Numbered from the stretch's first letter, positions 8,396 to 17,235 are shown. The stretch: 64,000 bases of DNA from Polyangium sp. 6x1 (GCF_029946515.1 NZ_JARZHH010000034.1:1-64000); one strand, 5' to 3'. Program-made: numbers and translations. Notes: generated by a model from the sequence alone, not told the origin.

Positions 8396-9774
8396 TTGCG
8401 AACGCGCCGGACGAAGGCCGCGACGCCGGCGAGGGCGGCGAGGGCGAGGCCACCCGAGGCGGGCGTGGGCGCGTCGCCGCCCGCGGCGCGGCAGGCGCAG
8501 CCGCTCTCCTGCGAGATGTCCTGCGACGGAGCCACGGGGCCGCCGAAGCCGACGCCCTTCAAGACGATCTCCTGCACCGGGTCGTTCGGGTCGTTCGAGG
8601 CGATGAACAACGTCGCCTCGAAGGGGCCGTTTTTCCTGGGCATGAAGCGCACGGCCGTATCCGCCGTGACGCCCGGCTCGATGTCGAGGCTCGGATCCCA
8701 CGCGGGGAAGAGCTCGGGGCTGCTCGACACGATCGTGACCTTCGCGCGCGCCTCGCCCGCATTCCACAAGCTGAAGCTCTCGAGGCTCTTCTGGCCGACC
8801 TCGATCTCGCCGAAATCGATCTCGGTCTTCGGCAGCACGACGTCGGGCAGCGGGACGTGCACGCGTTGCTTGGGGAACGACCACTGCGTCTCGGTGATCG
8901 GGAACGAGATCGGGATGTCGACGAGGTCGAACGCGAAGTTCTGGCCGAGGATCTCCACCCACATGCCCGGGATGAGGTGGATGATGCCGTCGTAATCGAT
9001 GTGCCCCTCGGGATGCACGTCGAGGTCGATCGAGGGGCCGTTCAAATACTCGGCCTTCGTCTCGCCGCCCTCCTCGGTGATGTCGCCGCCGGCGACGCTC
9101 TTGCCCTCGGCGTTCTCCACGACGATCCGCTCGGTCGTGTACGTCGCGGCGAGCTCCATCTGCACGTCGACCTTGAGGCCGCCGTCCACGAGGACGCTGG
9201 GGATGCTGATGATGTCGCTGAGGCCGACCTCGATGATCGTCTGCGGCGTGGTCTTGCTGGCGAGCGTGGCGCCGGGCTTCCAGCCCCACGCGTCGAAGAC
9301 CTGTTCGCCCTCGACCTGGAAGTCGATCTGCGGGATGTACGGGATGTCGCCGACCCAGTCGTACGGGATGCCGGCGATCTTCACGTGGAGCTGCGCCTGC
9401 GCGCCGAGCTCGACGCCGTAGTGATACGAGAGCAAGCCGCCCTCGGGCGCGCCCGGCGCGCGAAGGAGCAGCGCCTCGGGCCAGCTCGTCTCGAGCGCGC
9501 CCTTGAGCGAGACGCGCGTGGTCGCATAGACGCCCGCCCAGAGGTGGACCTGAAGCGGCGAGTTCGCCGGGACCCACCCCGTGTCGAAGCTCCATTCGAT
9601 CGGGAGCGTGTCGCTGTGCGAGAACGCGATCGGGGCGGTCTTGCACCAGTCGGGATCGACGTCGCAATCGACGGCGACGACCTCGGCGCGTGCCGCGCTC
9701 GGAAAAACCGCGACCCCGAGGGCGAGGGCTGAGGCCGCGAGGAAATATTTCTTCCAAAGAAAGCGCGTCTTCAT
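8380..9774 (-). CDS. Secreted beta-rich protein with MYXO-CTERM tail
   Basis: 464 residues with a Sec signal peptide ending near ARA-EVV. The middle is a beta-rich region of unknown family. Residues about 320-420 resemble an ASH/choice-of-anchor module (repeats of the type TEIDFGEIEVGQ and FIASNDPNDP). The C terminus has the MYXO-CTERM layout: a Cys pair (CACR), a hydrophobic helix and an Arg/Lys cluster (RRVRKGGRG). In myxobacteria this tail is a sorting signal that anchors proteins at the outer surface after processing. It is therefore likely a cell-surface protein; ligand and role are unknown. Confidence 0.8.
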   Translation of the reverse strand: MKTRFLWKKYFLAASALALGVAVFPSAARAEVVAVDCDVDPDWCKTAPIAFSHSDTLPIEWSFDTGWVPANSPLQVHLWAGVYATTRVSLKGALETSWPEALLLRAPGAPEGGLLSYHYGVELGAQAQLHVKIAGIPYDWVGDIPYIPQIDFQVEGEQVFDAWGWKPGATLASKTTPQTIIEVGLSDIISIPSVLVDGGLKVDVQMELAATYTTERIVVENAEGKSVAGGDITEEGGETKAEYLNGPSIDLDVHPEGHIDYDGIIHLIPGMWVEILGQNFAFDLVDIPISFPITETQWSFPKQRVHVPLPDVVLPKTEIDFGEIEVGQKSLESFSLWNAGEARAKVTIVSSSPELFPAWDPSLDIEPGVTADTAVRFMPRKNGPFEATLFIASNDPNDPVQEIVLKGVGFGGPVAPSQDISQESGCACRAAGGDAPTPASGGLALAALAGVAAFVRRVRKGGRG

Positions 9775-9835
9775 GGTCGCGGTGCATTATCGCCGCGATG
9801 CGCGGCGAAAGCCATCCGCGAAGCGCGCCGCGCGT

Positions 9836-10966
9836 CTACCGCGCGCCCGCCATCGCGCCGATGGCGATCGCCACGGCCGCGAGGACGAGCGCGATGAAGA
9901 CCCACGGTACAGGGCGTCCCGGGCGTTCCGCGGGGGGCTTCGCGATCGGCGCGGGCTTGGGTTCGAGCGCGACGGCCTTCGCGACGGCCGTGCGGAGCTC
10001 GAGCTCGGTGTCGCCCATGGCAAGAGCGTCGGCGTCGACGACGGCCGCCGGCGCGATGACGTGATGCCCGTCCCGCGCGGAGGAGAGGGCCTCGGCGAAG
10101 GCGCGCGCCGTCTCGTACCGCTCGTCGGGGTTTTTCGCGAGGGCGCGGTGGACGACGGCTTCGAGCGCGGGCGGGATGTCCCGATCGGGGCTCGACGCGC
10201 GCGGCGAGGGGACGGGCTCGGTGAGGTGCGCCGTCATGGCCGCGATGGGCGTTTTGCCCGTGTACGGCGCGCGACCGGTGAGCATCTCGAAGAGGAGGAC
10301 GCCGGCGGCGTAGATGTCGCAGCGATGATCGAGCTCGTCGCCGCGGACCTGCTCGGGCGACATGTACTCGGGCGTGCCGAGGATCATGTTGCGCTCGGTG
10401 AGCGAGGTGCCCGAAGGATCGCGGTGCAAGGCCTTTCCGAGGCCGAAGTCGACGACCCAGACGATGGGGACGCGGCCGGTGCCGAGCTCGCCCTGGATGA
10501 TCACGTTGCCGGGCTTGAGGTCGCGGTGGACGAAGCCACCCGCGTGCGCGGCGCCGAGCGCGGCGCAGATCTGGAGCGTGATCTCCACGGCCTCCTCGAT
10601 CGAAGGCCGGTGCTTGCGCAAGGTCGCTTCGAGCGAGAGGCCCTCGATGTACTCGAGCACGAGCACGGGCAAGCCGTCGTCCTCGGTGACGTCGAGCAGG
10701 CGCACGATGTGGTTGCCTTCGAGCTGCTTCAGGATCGAGGCTTCGCGCGTGAAGCGGTGCGAGAAGAGCGGGTCGAAGCAGAGGCTCCGGTGGATGACCT
10801 TCAGCGCGACACGCGCGCCCGTCTCGCCATCCGCAGCGACGTAGACGATGCCGCTCGCGCCCTCGCCGACGACGGACTCGACGGTGTACCGCGAGGCGAC
10901 GACGGTGCCCGGCGCGAGATACTCGGCGTCGGAGGAGACCGGGGCGCGCGTCTCGCCAGACTCCAC
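9836..10966 (-). CDS. Membrane Ser/Thr protein kinase (Hanks type)
   Basis: 376 residues. The start is set at GTG 10966, two bases after the stop of the LysM gene and 9 bases after a GGAGG; the longer open frame upstream overlaps the LysM gene and is a shadow. Kinase motifs are complete: glycine loop GEGASG, VALK lysine, HRDLKPGN catalytic loop, DFGLGK, and a GTPEYMSPEQ activation segment. The C terminus has one transmembrane helix (VFIALVLAAVAIAIGAMAG) with almost nothing beyond it, so there is no outer sensor domain. It is probably translated with the LysM protein and may respond to envelope state through it. Confidence 0.9.
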   Translation of the reverse strand: MESGETRAPVSSDAEYLAPGTVVASRYTVESVVGEGASGIVYVAADGETGARVALKVIHRSLCFDPLFSHRFTREASILKQLEGNHIVRLLDVTEDDGLPVLVLEYIEGLSLEATLRKHRPSIEEAVEITLQICAALGAAHAGGFVHRDLKPGNVIIQGELGTGRVPIVWVVDFGLGKALHRDPSGTSLTERNMILGTPEYMSPEQVRGDELDHRCDIYAAGVLLFEMLTGRAPYTGKTPIAAMTAHLTEPVPSPRASSPDRDIPPALEAVVHRALAKNPDERYETARAFAEALSSARDGHHVIAPAAVVDADALAMGDTELELRTAVAKAVALEPKPAPIAKPPAERPGRPVPWVFIALVLAAVAIAIGAMAGAR

Positions 10967-10968
10967 GC

Positions 10969-12009
10969 CTACCGACCTCCCACGGGCGCGCGGCGCGGCG
11001 CAGACGGAGCCGCGGACGCGGAGGCAGAAGGGATCACGGCGGGAGGCGGCGCGGCCGCGCCGAGCGTGCTCGCGCTCGTGCAGGCACGAACGATCTTCGG
11101 CGAGAGCTCGATCGGGTCGAGGACGAGCGCCGGGTCGGCCTCGCGCCAGGCGAGGCAGGAGGTCTCGGCGAGGCCCTGGGCGTCGAGCGCAACGTAGGCT
11201 TCGACGAGGCGCTGGTGGATCTGGGCGAGCTGCGTGCGCGAGAGCTCGCCCGAGCCGAGCATGCGGCTCGCGCGGGCGACGGCGTCGACGTAGCGGCCCG
11301 TGCGCACGTCGGCGGCGAGCTGCGGCAGCTCGGTCTCGGCGCGGCGCTGGGCTTCGCGCGCGCGGCCTGCGCCTTCCGAGCGGACGAGCGCGCCGGCGCT
11401 CGCGGCGAGGGCCTTTCCTTCGGTCGTGAGCTCGAGCTCGGTGAGCGGCACGAGCACCACGTCGCCGCGCTGGAGCGACTCGCCGCCGAGGCGGTTGTAG
11501 CGATCGAGCATCCACGCCTTGTCGCGCTGTCCGAGGAAGCGGTAGGCGACGGTCAGCGTGGAGTCGCCCGGTCCCGCGACGTAACGCAGGTTGTACGGGA
11601 CGCGGATCTCCTGGCCTTCGGTGGGCTGGATCCAGGGCTTGGCTTCGTTCGCGAAGGCGAGGACGTCGCTGCGCTCGGGGTGGCCGAGCAGCGTGTCGGC
11701 GAGCGAGGTCCAGGTCTCGCCGGCGGCGACGCGGTGGTGCCCGACGGACGGGATCTCCAGGCGCATGCCGGGCACGATCGACAGGCCCCTGCCTGCGTCG
11801 AGGGAGTTTGCCGCGACGAGGATCTGCTCCATCTCGACGCGGCCGTACACGCGCTCGGCGATCTGGGCGAGCGTCTCGCCGGAGCGGACGACGTGCGGGA
11901 ACGCGTCGGCGTGCCTGGCCGGAGCGAGCGTGAGGGCGAGCGCGGCCGCCACGCACGCGAGGGGGATCCCCCACGGCCTGCGCTGGCGACCGTGACCTTT
12001 GCGAAGCAC
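10969..12009 (-). CDS. LysM-repeat envelope protein
   Basis: 346 residues from GTG 12009; the reading frame extends further upstream, but the hydrophobic signal segment (WGIPLACVAAALALTLAPA) begins soon after this codon. Three LysM-like modules follow: VVRSGETLAQIAERVYG, HRVAAGETWTSLADTLLG and RYVAGPGDSTLTVAYRFLG, which usually bind peptidoglycan GlcNAc chains. The second half is helical with no known domain and ends in an Ala/Pro/Ser tail. Its stop lies two bases before the kinase start, so the pair is very likely an operon. It may be a peptidoglycan-binding partner of the kinase. The start is less certain than the frame. Confidence 0.78.
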   Translation of the reverse strand: MLRKGHGRQRRPWGIPLACVAAALALTLAPARHADAFPHVVRSGETLAQIAERVYGRVEMEQILVAANSLDAGRGLSIVPGMRLEIPSVGHHRVAAGETWTSLADTLLGHPERSDVLAFANEAKPWIQPTEGQEIRVPYNLRYVAGPGDSTLTVAYRFLGQRDKAWMLDRYNRLGGESLQRGDVVLVPLTELELTTEGKALAASAGALVRSEGAGRAREAQRRAETELPQLAADVRTGRYVDAVARASRMLGSGELSRTQLAQIHQRLVEAYVALDAQGLAETSCLAWREADPALVLDPIELSPKIVRACTSASTLGAAAPPPAVIPSASASAAPSAPRRAPVGGR

Positions 12010-12102
12010 GCGCCGAGCGTACCAGACGGACGCTGGGTGGCGAACGGTTACACGAACCTTTATACGAGCGGAGGGTATGGGGGCCGACCGGAGCCCGTGG
12101 GG

Positions 12103-12152
12103 CCAGGAGGTGCTCCAGCAGGGACAGGCTCTCCTGCTCCTCGGGATCTTTT
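12103..12152 (-). pseudogene. Remnant of the 3' end of a TerB-like gene
   Basis: Read on the minus strand this encodes DPEEQESLSLLEHLLA, which matches the C terminus of the intact TerB-like protein at 13052-13378 with one substitution. Bases 12117-12142 are identical to 13071-13096 (26 of 26). The stop codon is not kept, and no upstream part of the gene remains; the DHFR-fold gene follows directly. It is a decayed duplicate. Confidence 0.75.
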
Positions 12153-12155
12153 GAG

Positions 12156-12821
12156 CTACCTCGTCAGGACAACGTGCGTGGCCTGGGCCGTGGAGACGTG
12201 CTCCGTGCACGTGTAGCCGAGGCGCACCATATCGATGCCGGCGAGGAGGTGCTCGCCCCGGCCGAGGAGCACGGGGGAGATCGCGAGGTGGAGCTCATCG
12301 ACGAGCCCCGCGGTGAGGTATTGGCGAATGGTGGCGACGCCGCCGCCGAGTCGGACGTCCTTGCCCTGCGCCGCCTCCGTCGCGCGTTTCAGCGCGGCAT
12401 GGATGCCATCGGTCACGAAATGGAACGTCGTTCCGCCCTCCATCGTAATGGGCGCGCGCGCATGGTGCGTGAGCACGAAGACGGGCACATGGTAGGGCGG
12501 GTTTTCCCCCCACCATCCCTTCCAGCCGTCGTCGGACCAGGGGCCACGCATCGGCCCGAACATGTTGCGGCCGAGGATCCAGGCGCCGACGTTCTCGAAG
12601 CCGCGCGCGGCGAAATCGTCGTCGACGCCCTCTCGGCCCACCTCGTCGCCGATCAGCGCTCCGGCGAAATCGGCGTGGATCTTCTGGAACGTCCGCGTGC
12701 CGAAGACCCATTTGTGCAGCGCGGGGCCGCCAACGCCCAGCGGATGGTCGAGACTCTGGTCGGGACCGGCGCCGTACCCATCGATCGAGATCGAGAATGC
12801 GTTCACCCGAAGCCTGGACAT
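12156..12821 (-). CDS. Dihydrofolate-reductase-fold (RibD C-terminal-like) protein
   Basis: 221 residues. The ATG at 12821 has an excellent GAGGAGG ribosome site; the frame extends 16 codons further. The N terminus (RLRVNAFSISIDGYGAG), ILGRNMFGP, FVLTHH and GGGVATIRQYL with HLAISPVLLGRG are the hallmarks of the DHFR-like/RibD C-terminal family widespread in actinobacteria and myxobacteria. It should bind NADPH; whether it reduces a pterin, flavin precursor or another substrate is unknown. It sits between two copies of the TerB tail in direct orientation, which suggests it arrived or was rearranged by recombination. Confidence 0.85.
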   Translation of the reverse strand: MSRLRVNAFSISIDGYGAGPDQSLDHPLGVGGPALHKWVFGTRTFQKIHADFAGALIGDEVGREGVDDDFAARGFENVGAWILGRNMFGPMRGPWSDDGWKGWWGENPPYHVPVFVLTHHARAPITMEGGTTFHFVTDGIHAALKRATEAAQGKDVRLGGGVATIRQYLTAGLVDELHLAISPVLLGRGEHLLAGIDMVRLGYTCTEHVSTAQATHVVLTR

Positions 12822-13051
12822 GCGCGTACCTCCTCTCGGCACAGACATCACCTGCGCCCGTTGGGACAAACCGTCTTCCGAGGGGGCGACGAACGAGCCA
12901 GGGCCGGATCGACACGCCCGCGACTTTTTTTTCGCTTGACGGTCGTCACACGGCGGGAGCGTGAAGGGTGCGCCGAGACACCACGAACGGGTGCGCTCGA
13001 GCGTTGGGGATCAAAAGGGGAGCGGACGGGAGCGGGCGGAGCCCCTCACCG

Positions 13052-13378
13052 TCACGCCAGGAGCTGTTCGAGCAGGGACAGGCTCTCCTGCTCCTCCGGG
13101 TCGACGTTGCCGTCGGCCTTGATGATGCGCCGGGCGGCGTCTAGCACCATCTGCCGGTGCGCGCGCGGGATCGTGGCCGGGTCGACCTCCTCGGCGCGCG
13201 GCGGCACCTTCAGCCAGCCTTCGACCTGCTTCGCCTCGTCGGGATCGAGGTGGAGCTCTTTGACCATCTTGTGGACGAGGGCGCGCTCCTTGGGCTTGAT
13301 TTCGAGGTCCGCCCAGGCGAACGAGCACACGAACCGCATCACCTGGAGACGATCCTCGCGGCTCAGGTTCTTCAACAT
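13052..13378 (-). CDS. TerB-like helical protein
   Basis: 108 residues, all helical, with acidic and basic motifs (WADLEIKPKERAL, IIKADGNVDPEEQ) typical of the TerB/DUF533 tellurite-resistance-like fold, including the two metal-type DG/DPEE segments. TerB-like proteins are membrane-associated scaffolds, sometimes linked to metal or phage stress; no terC or terD neighbours are present here, so a role in tellurite resistance is not supported. It is preceded on the same strand by the glycosyltransferase 22 bases away. Its C-terminal codons are duplicated at 12103-12152. Confidence 0.75.
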   Translation of the reverse strand: MLKNLSREDRLQVMRFVCSFAWADLEIKPKERALVHKMVKELHLDPDEAKQVEGWLKVPPRAEEVDPATIPRAHRQMVLDAARRIIKADGNVDPEEQESLSLLEQLLA

Positions 13379-13400
13379 GACGGTACTCTACCAGACCTGG

Positions 13401-14903
13401 TCAGGGCGGTGGGGGAACGTCTGCAGGCGCGGGTGAGAGCGCGGCGAGCGCTCCGGACGGCCTCCACGCGAGGGCCGCGAGCAAGCAGAGGATCGGCGTG
13501 ATCACGACGTGATACCGGTCCTCGCCGAAGAAGATCGCGTGCGTGAGCGCCACGGTCCCGACGGCGAAGACGAGGTAGGAGACGGTCGCGTTGCGGGCCG
13601 GCGCGCCGGGGAGCGGCAAGGCGCCGAGGAGCACGATCAGCACGGCGAGCGGCCAGAACGGATGCGCGTCGGAGAGGATCCCGTGGAGCACGACGCCGAC
13701 GACGGCGAGGAGCGCGGCGATCTGCGTGAGGCGCGCGCGGAGCGGCAAACGCCCGAGCGGAGAGGCCACGAGGCCGAGCGCGGCGAGCGCGAGCAGCGCG
13801 ACGTGCACGGCGGTGAGCACGGCGCGGCCCGTGGCCTTGCGGGGCTCGGGCCAGGCCGCGGGGTTCGCCTCGCCGAGGTAGCCCATCGGGAACGACTCGT
13901 GGTCGAAGGTGTGGCCGAGCTTCTTCGGGACGAGCGAGAGCCAGCGGATCGGGTCGTTCGTGATCCAGCGCAAGCCCTCGTCGCGCCAGCATTGATCCTG
14001 CTGGACCTGGCCTGTGACGACCTTGCAGCCGTCGCTCGCGCGGAGCGTTTCGAAGCGGCCCGTGGCGCGCGGGGAAGCGCCGATCGCGAGGTTCCACCCG
14101 GCATTCGTCGAGACGAACGCGCAGCCGTCCATCACCCGGCAGTTGCGCGCGGTCCAGGGCAGGACGACGAGCACGGCGGTCGTGAGCGCGAGGCCAGCCG
14201 TGATCACACTCTTCTTCCACGCTTGGAGGCTACGCCCGGACAAGCCGGGCTGCGCCCCCAAACCCCCGAGCCTCGCGCGGAGCGCGCCGTCGCCGCCGAG
14301 GGCGAAGAACCCGAGCGCCGGCGCGCAGAGCAAGCTCTGCGGTCGGACGAGCGTGGCGAGGCCGAGCGTGAGGCCCGCGAGAAGCGCGCCCCGGAGAGGT
14401 TTTTCCTTCGCGTCCCGCGCGACGAGCCACCCGGCCGCGACGAGGCCGAGCGCGGCGAGGGGCTCGGTCATCACGAGCGCGGCGTAGACGATGAGGCCGG
14501 GATCGAGCGCGCAAAGGAGGCCCGCGGCGCGGGCGCGGTTCTTCGTCGTCGCGTACCGCGCGAGCCTGTGCACGAGCACCGCGACGAGGGCGCCCGTGAC
14601 GGCGTTGACCACGGGCGCGGTCGCGGGACCTGCGCCGAAGAGGCGGTAGAAGATCGCGAGGAAGCCGCTGTAGCCGACGGGGTAGTGGCACCACGGGTGC
14701 CAGACGCGCTGGCCGCCGAGGACGACGTCGTCGGAATAGCCGAGGCCCTCGGCGATGCGGCGCGCGCCGAAGTCGTAGTAGTGCCCGTCCCACACCGGCT
14801 CGCGGGCCCAGGCGATGGCGACGTAGAGGCGCGGCAGGAGCGCCAGCACGAAGAGGGCGGCCGAAAAAAGCCGGTCCCTTGCTTCGTCCGCAGGCTTATC
14901 CAC
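13401..14903 (-). CDS. GT-C fold membrane glycosyltransferase (ArnT/PMT-like)
   Basis: 500 residues with about ten hydrophobic helices. The first periplasmic loop (REPVWDGHYYD) carries the Asp expected of GT-C enzymes that use polyprenyl-phosphate sugars. It probably transfers a sugar to lipid or protein outside the membrane. The start is GTG 14903 with GAGGGG just before it, overlapping the stop of the upstream gene by 8 bases, so translation is likely coupled. A cytoplasmic-loop segment, roughly residues 212-228 (GLGAQPGLSGRSLQAW), is encoded by a palindromic element also found in the GluQRS gene and is probably an insertion. Confidence 0.83.
   Translation of the reverse strand: MDKPADEARDRLFSAALFVLALLPRLYVAIAWAREPVWDGHYYDFGARRIAEGLGYSDDVVLGGQRVWHPWCHYPVGYSGFLAIFYRLFGAGPATAPVVNAVTGALVAVLVHRLARYATTKNRARAAGLLCALDPGLIVYAALVMTEPLAALGLVAAGWLVARDAKEKPLRGALLAGLTLGLATLVRPQSLLCAPALGFFALGGDGALRARLGGLGAQPGLSGRSLQAWKKSVITAGLALTTAVLVVLPWTARNCRVMDGCAFVSTNAGWNLAIGASPRATGRFETLRASDGCKVVTGQVQQDQCWRDEGLRWITNDPIRWLSLVPKKLGHTFDHESFPMGYLGEANPAAWPEPRKATGRAVLTAVHVALLALAALGLVASPLGRLPLRARLTQIAALLAVVGVVLHGILSDAHPFWPLAVLIVLLGALPLPGAPARNATVSYLVFAVGTVALTHAIFFGEDRYHVVITPILCLLAALAWRPSGALAALSPAPADVPPPP
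14218..14266 (-). repeat. In-frame palindromic element, copy 1 (in glycosyltransferase)
   Basis: About 48 bases aligning with 22677-22725 at roughly 43 of 48 positions, across two unrelated genes. It has GC-rich arms around a CGGACAAGCCG centre and ends with CCCCCAAACCCCC. In this gene it is read on the strand opposite to the one used in GluQRS, yet stays open and in frame. Confidence 0.75.
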
Positions 14904-16527
14904 TGCCCCTCGCGCGTCCCAGGGAGAGATCCCGCAGCCTTCGCGAGTACGTCTTCGCGACCTGCGCCGGGTCGAGCTTCAGGAACTTCGCGATCTGCTG
15001 GACGAAGCCCTGCACGTACACGAGCGCGGGCAGGTCCCCGAACGACTCGTTCTCGATCGCGACGAGGTGCGCGACGTTGATCTTCGTGCGCTGCGCGATC
15101 TCGGTGATCTCGATCCCCTGCGACTCGCGCACCTTGCGGAGGAGCGCGCCCGTGAACTGGGTCTCGGCATTGATCTCCCGCGCGAGCTCGGCCTGGAGCA
15201 TGGCGAGCTCGGCCATCTGCGCGGCGTTGCTGCTGCGCTGCGGCACCACCGTGGCGGGCGTGTCGTCGGGGAAGGTGGAGAGGTCGTAGGCGCGGCGGCG
15301 CACCGGATCGAGCAGCGTGTCGTGCGCCTCTTCGATCCGCGCCTGCACCTGGCGCAAGACTTCGGGCGCGACGACGGAGCAGAGCGGCAGGCTGCCCTCG
15401 CGGAAGATCTCGCGCTGGCGCTTCACGGCGCGTCGGATCTCGTCGTCGGCCGCGGTGCGCGGCACGCCGAGGACTTCGTAGAGCGTGGCGGGCAGGGCGG
15501 CGGCGCGCTGCTGGGCCGCCGGCGCGCGCGGGGGGAGCGCGCCGCCGCGGGTGCTCTGTGCGGCGAGCAGCGCGAGGATGCGGCGCGCGACACGCTCGAT
15601 GTTGCGCGCGCTCTTCGAGGTGGGGCTGTCGATGAGCAGCGGCTGCCTGCGCCGCACCGTGAGCCACACCGCGTCGTCGTGCTCGATGTGGCCGAGGTAG
15701 TCGAGCGAGATGCCGAGGAAGCGTTCGGCGATCACGGACATGCTCATGCCGAGGTCGAGGTCGGAGCGCAGGCGCGTCTGCCCGACGACGAGGTGCGCCG
15801 CGACGCGCAGCATCTCCTCGGCCGCGACCTTGGCGACGCCGTCGTCGTAGCGCTTGATCTCGGCGACGATCGCGGGCGGCGGGGCGAGCGGCGGCAGCGC
15901 CGCGATCACGCGCTCGACGAGGCGCAGCTTGAAGCGCTCCTTCGTGAGCGCGCGCCGAAGCACGCGCAGGTAGAGCGCGCGGGCGAAGCGGTAGGTCGTC
16001 TCGATCGCGAGCGGCTCGGGTGCCGTCACGCAGATCCCGACGTCGGCCTGGAGGAAGAGATCCAGCGTGGAGGCCGTCGTCGAGGCGCCGAGGTTCAGGA
16101 GGACGTAGTCGACGTCGAGCTTCTCGATCTGCCGTGCCCAGTGCGATCCGCGGTTCGGGCGGATCGGCGTCGCGGTCATCGGATCGTAGGCCGTGGGCAA
16201 GAGGCGCAGGCCCGGGACGATCGTGCTGACGGGCTTGGCCTTGCCTTCTTCGAGGGCCTCGCTCGTCACGAGCGGCGGCGTCTCCAGGCCGAGCACGCCG
16301 TGCAGGTTCGAGCCGAACGGATCGGTGTCGCAGACGACGACCTCGCGGCCGAGCTGGGCGAAGTAGACGCCGAGGTTCACGGTGAGCAGCGTCTTGCCGA
16401 CGCCGCCGCGCCCGCCTCCGACGGCGATCACCCGCCGCGTGCGTGCGCCCGAGGGCGACTCGATCATGGGCGGCGGCGGGATCGTGGGTGTCAGCCGCTC
16501 GTTGTCGTCGTCTCCGGGCACGGGCAC
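14896..16527 (-). CDS. MinD/ParA-like ATPase fused to J-like and RodZ-type HTH domains
   Basis: 543 residues from GTG 16527. Residues 33-300 are a MinD/ParA-type P-loop domain (GGGRGGVGKT at 37-46, CDTDP switch). Residues 349-416 look like a J-domain (LYEVLGV, then EAHDTLLDPVRRRAYDL) but lack the HPD motif needed to stimulate Hsp70. Residues 457-525 are a RodZ-type helix-turn-helix (HTH_25: LRKVRESQGIEITEIAQRT, FVQQIAKFLKLD). There is no transmembrane helix. The combination suggests positioning of a complex at a cellular site with ATP switching. It overlaps the glycosyltransferase start, and such genes are found in myxobacteria, but I know of no assigned function. Confidence 0.8.
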   Translation of the reverse strand: MPVPGDDDNERLTPTIPPPPMIESPSGARTRRVIAVGGGRGGVGKTLLTVNLGVYFAQLGREVVVCDTDPFGSNLHGVLGLETPPLVTSEALEEGKAKPVSTIVPGLRLLPTAYDPMTATPIRPNRGSHWARQIEKLDVDYVLLNLGASTTASTLDLFLQADVGICVTAPEPLAIETTYRFARALYLRVLRRALTKERFKLRLVERVIAALPPLAPPPAIVAEIKRYDDGVAKVAAEEMLRVAAHLVVGQTRLRSDLDLGMSMSVIAERFLGISLDYLGHIEHDDAVWLTVRRRQPLLIDSPTSKSARNIERVARRILALLAAQSTRGGALPPRAPAAQQRAAALPATLYEVLGVPRTAADDEIRRAVKRQREIFREGSLPLCSVVAPEVLRQVQARIEEAHDTLLDPVRRRAYDLSTFPDDTPATVVPQRSSNAAQMAELAMLQAELAREINAETQFTGALLRKVRESQGIEITEIAQRTKINVAHLVAIENESFGDLPALVYVQGFVQQIAKFLKLDPAQVAKTYSRRLRDLSLGRARGSG

Positions 16528-16619
16528 GGCGGGACGTGTACCACAGGATCCGACCGATCGGCTCCGAGCGCTTGACCGGGACGCGCTCGCAGGCCGACAC
16601 TCTCGGGCGCGGGGGTGCC

Positions 16620-17180
16620 ATGTCGACGCCGGACTCGGAGATCGATCGAGCCTACGCCGCTGCGCGGTTCGCGAAGATGACCGATGAAGAGCTGAGCTCG
16701 GTCGTCGGCTCTGCGCGCGAGGACTACACGGAAGAGGCCCTGGAGCTCGCCGCCGCGGAGCTGCAAAAGCGAAGCACGAGCGTCTATCGGGGGAAGGTCG
16801 ATCCGGGGGAGCTCTCGATCGCGCGTCGGGCGCAACAGGACCCGCGCCACGAGTTCTCGTGGTTGAACTACTACCCGGCGCTGCTCGGCATGGGCGGCGT
16901 GGGGACCGCGTTCATCGCTGCCCAGGCCTTCTGGGAGGGGAGCAGCAGCCTCATCGTGCTCCTCGTCGCCGCGTTGCGGTGCTCGTTCGTGGTGACGGTC
17001 GCCGTCTTGCTCTCGCGGCGGCACGCGTTCGGCTACTACCTCCACTGGGTCCTGCCTGCTGCGGCGATCTTCGTCCCCCACGCGCCGTTCGCGCTGTTCT
17101 GGACGGTCGCCAATCAGGTCTACCTCTATCGGAACCGGCGTGTCTTCCTCTCCACCGAAGAGCCCATCCGCCTTCGTTGA
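16620..17180 (+). CDS. Small integral membrane protein
   Basis: 186 residues. The ATG at 16620 is preferred over the longer frame because it follows a G-rich stretch and precedes acidic helical sequence (TPDSEIDRAYAAARFAKMTDEELSSV) of the kind found at the cytosolic end of such proteins. Residues about 80-175 hold three to four hydrophobic helices. No known domain. It is divergent from the MinD-like gene and followed by DUF1015 after 55 bases. Function unknown. Confidence 0.65.
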   Translation: MSTPDSEIDRAYAAARFAKMTDEELSSVVGSAREDYTEEALELAAAELQKRSTSVYRGKVDPGELSIARRAQQDPRHEFSWLNYYPALLGMGGVGTAFIAAQAFWEGSSSLIVLLVAALRCSFVVTVAVLLSRRHAFGYYLHWVLPAAAIFVPHAPFALFWTVANQVYLYRNRRVFLSTEEPIRLR

Positions 17181-17235
17181 GGGCCCGCTCGCCGCCCATC
17201 TCGACACGACGCCCGAACCGGGTTAACCGCCTCGC

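Noticed and set aside
8351..9787. 478-codon frame overlapping the MYXO-CTERM gene
   Set aside because: It is Arg/Gly-rich, in the shadow of the frame that has a signal peptide and sorting tail.
9836..11974. A 712-residue reading frame covering the kinase
   Set aside because: The upstream part overlaps the LysM gene and is Arg/Pro-rich; a GGAGG-preceded GTG at 10966 marks the true start.
12010..12155. Possible extension of the LysM protein N terminus
   Set aside because: The frame is open but the sequence is low-complexity, has no signal pattern until after residue 68, and includes the TerB remnant.
13052..13378. Tellurite resistance role for the TerB-like protein
   Set aside because: No ter operon partners are present in the window; TerB-like folds occur in many other contexts.
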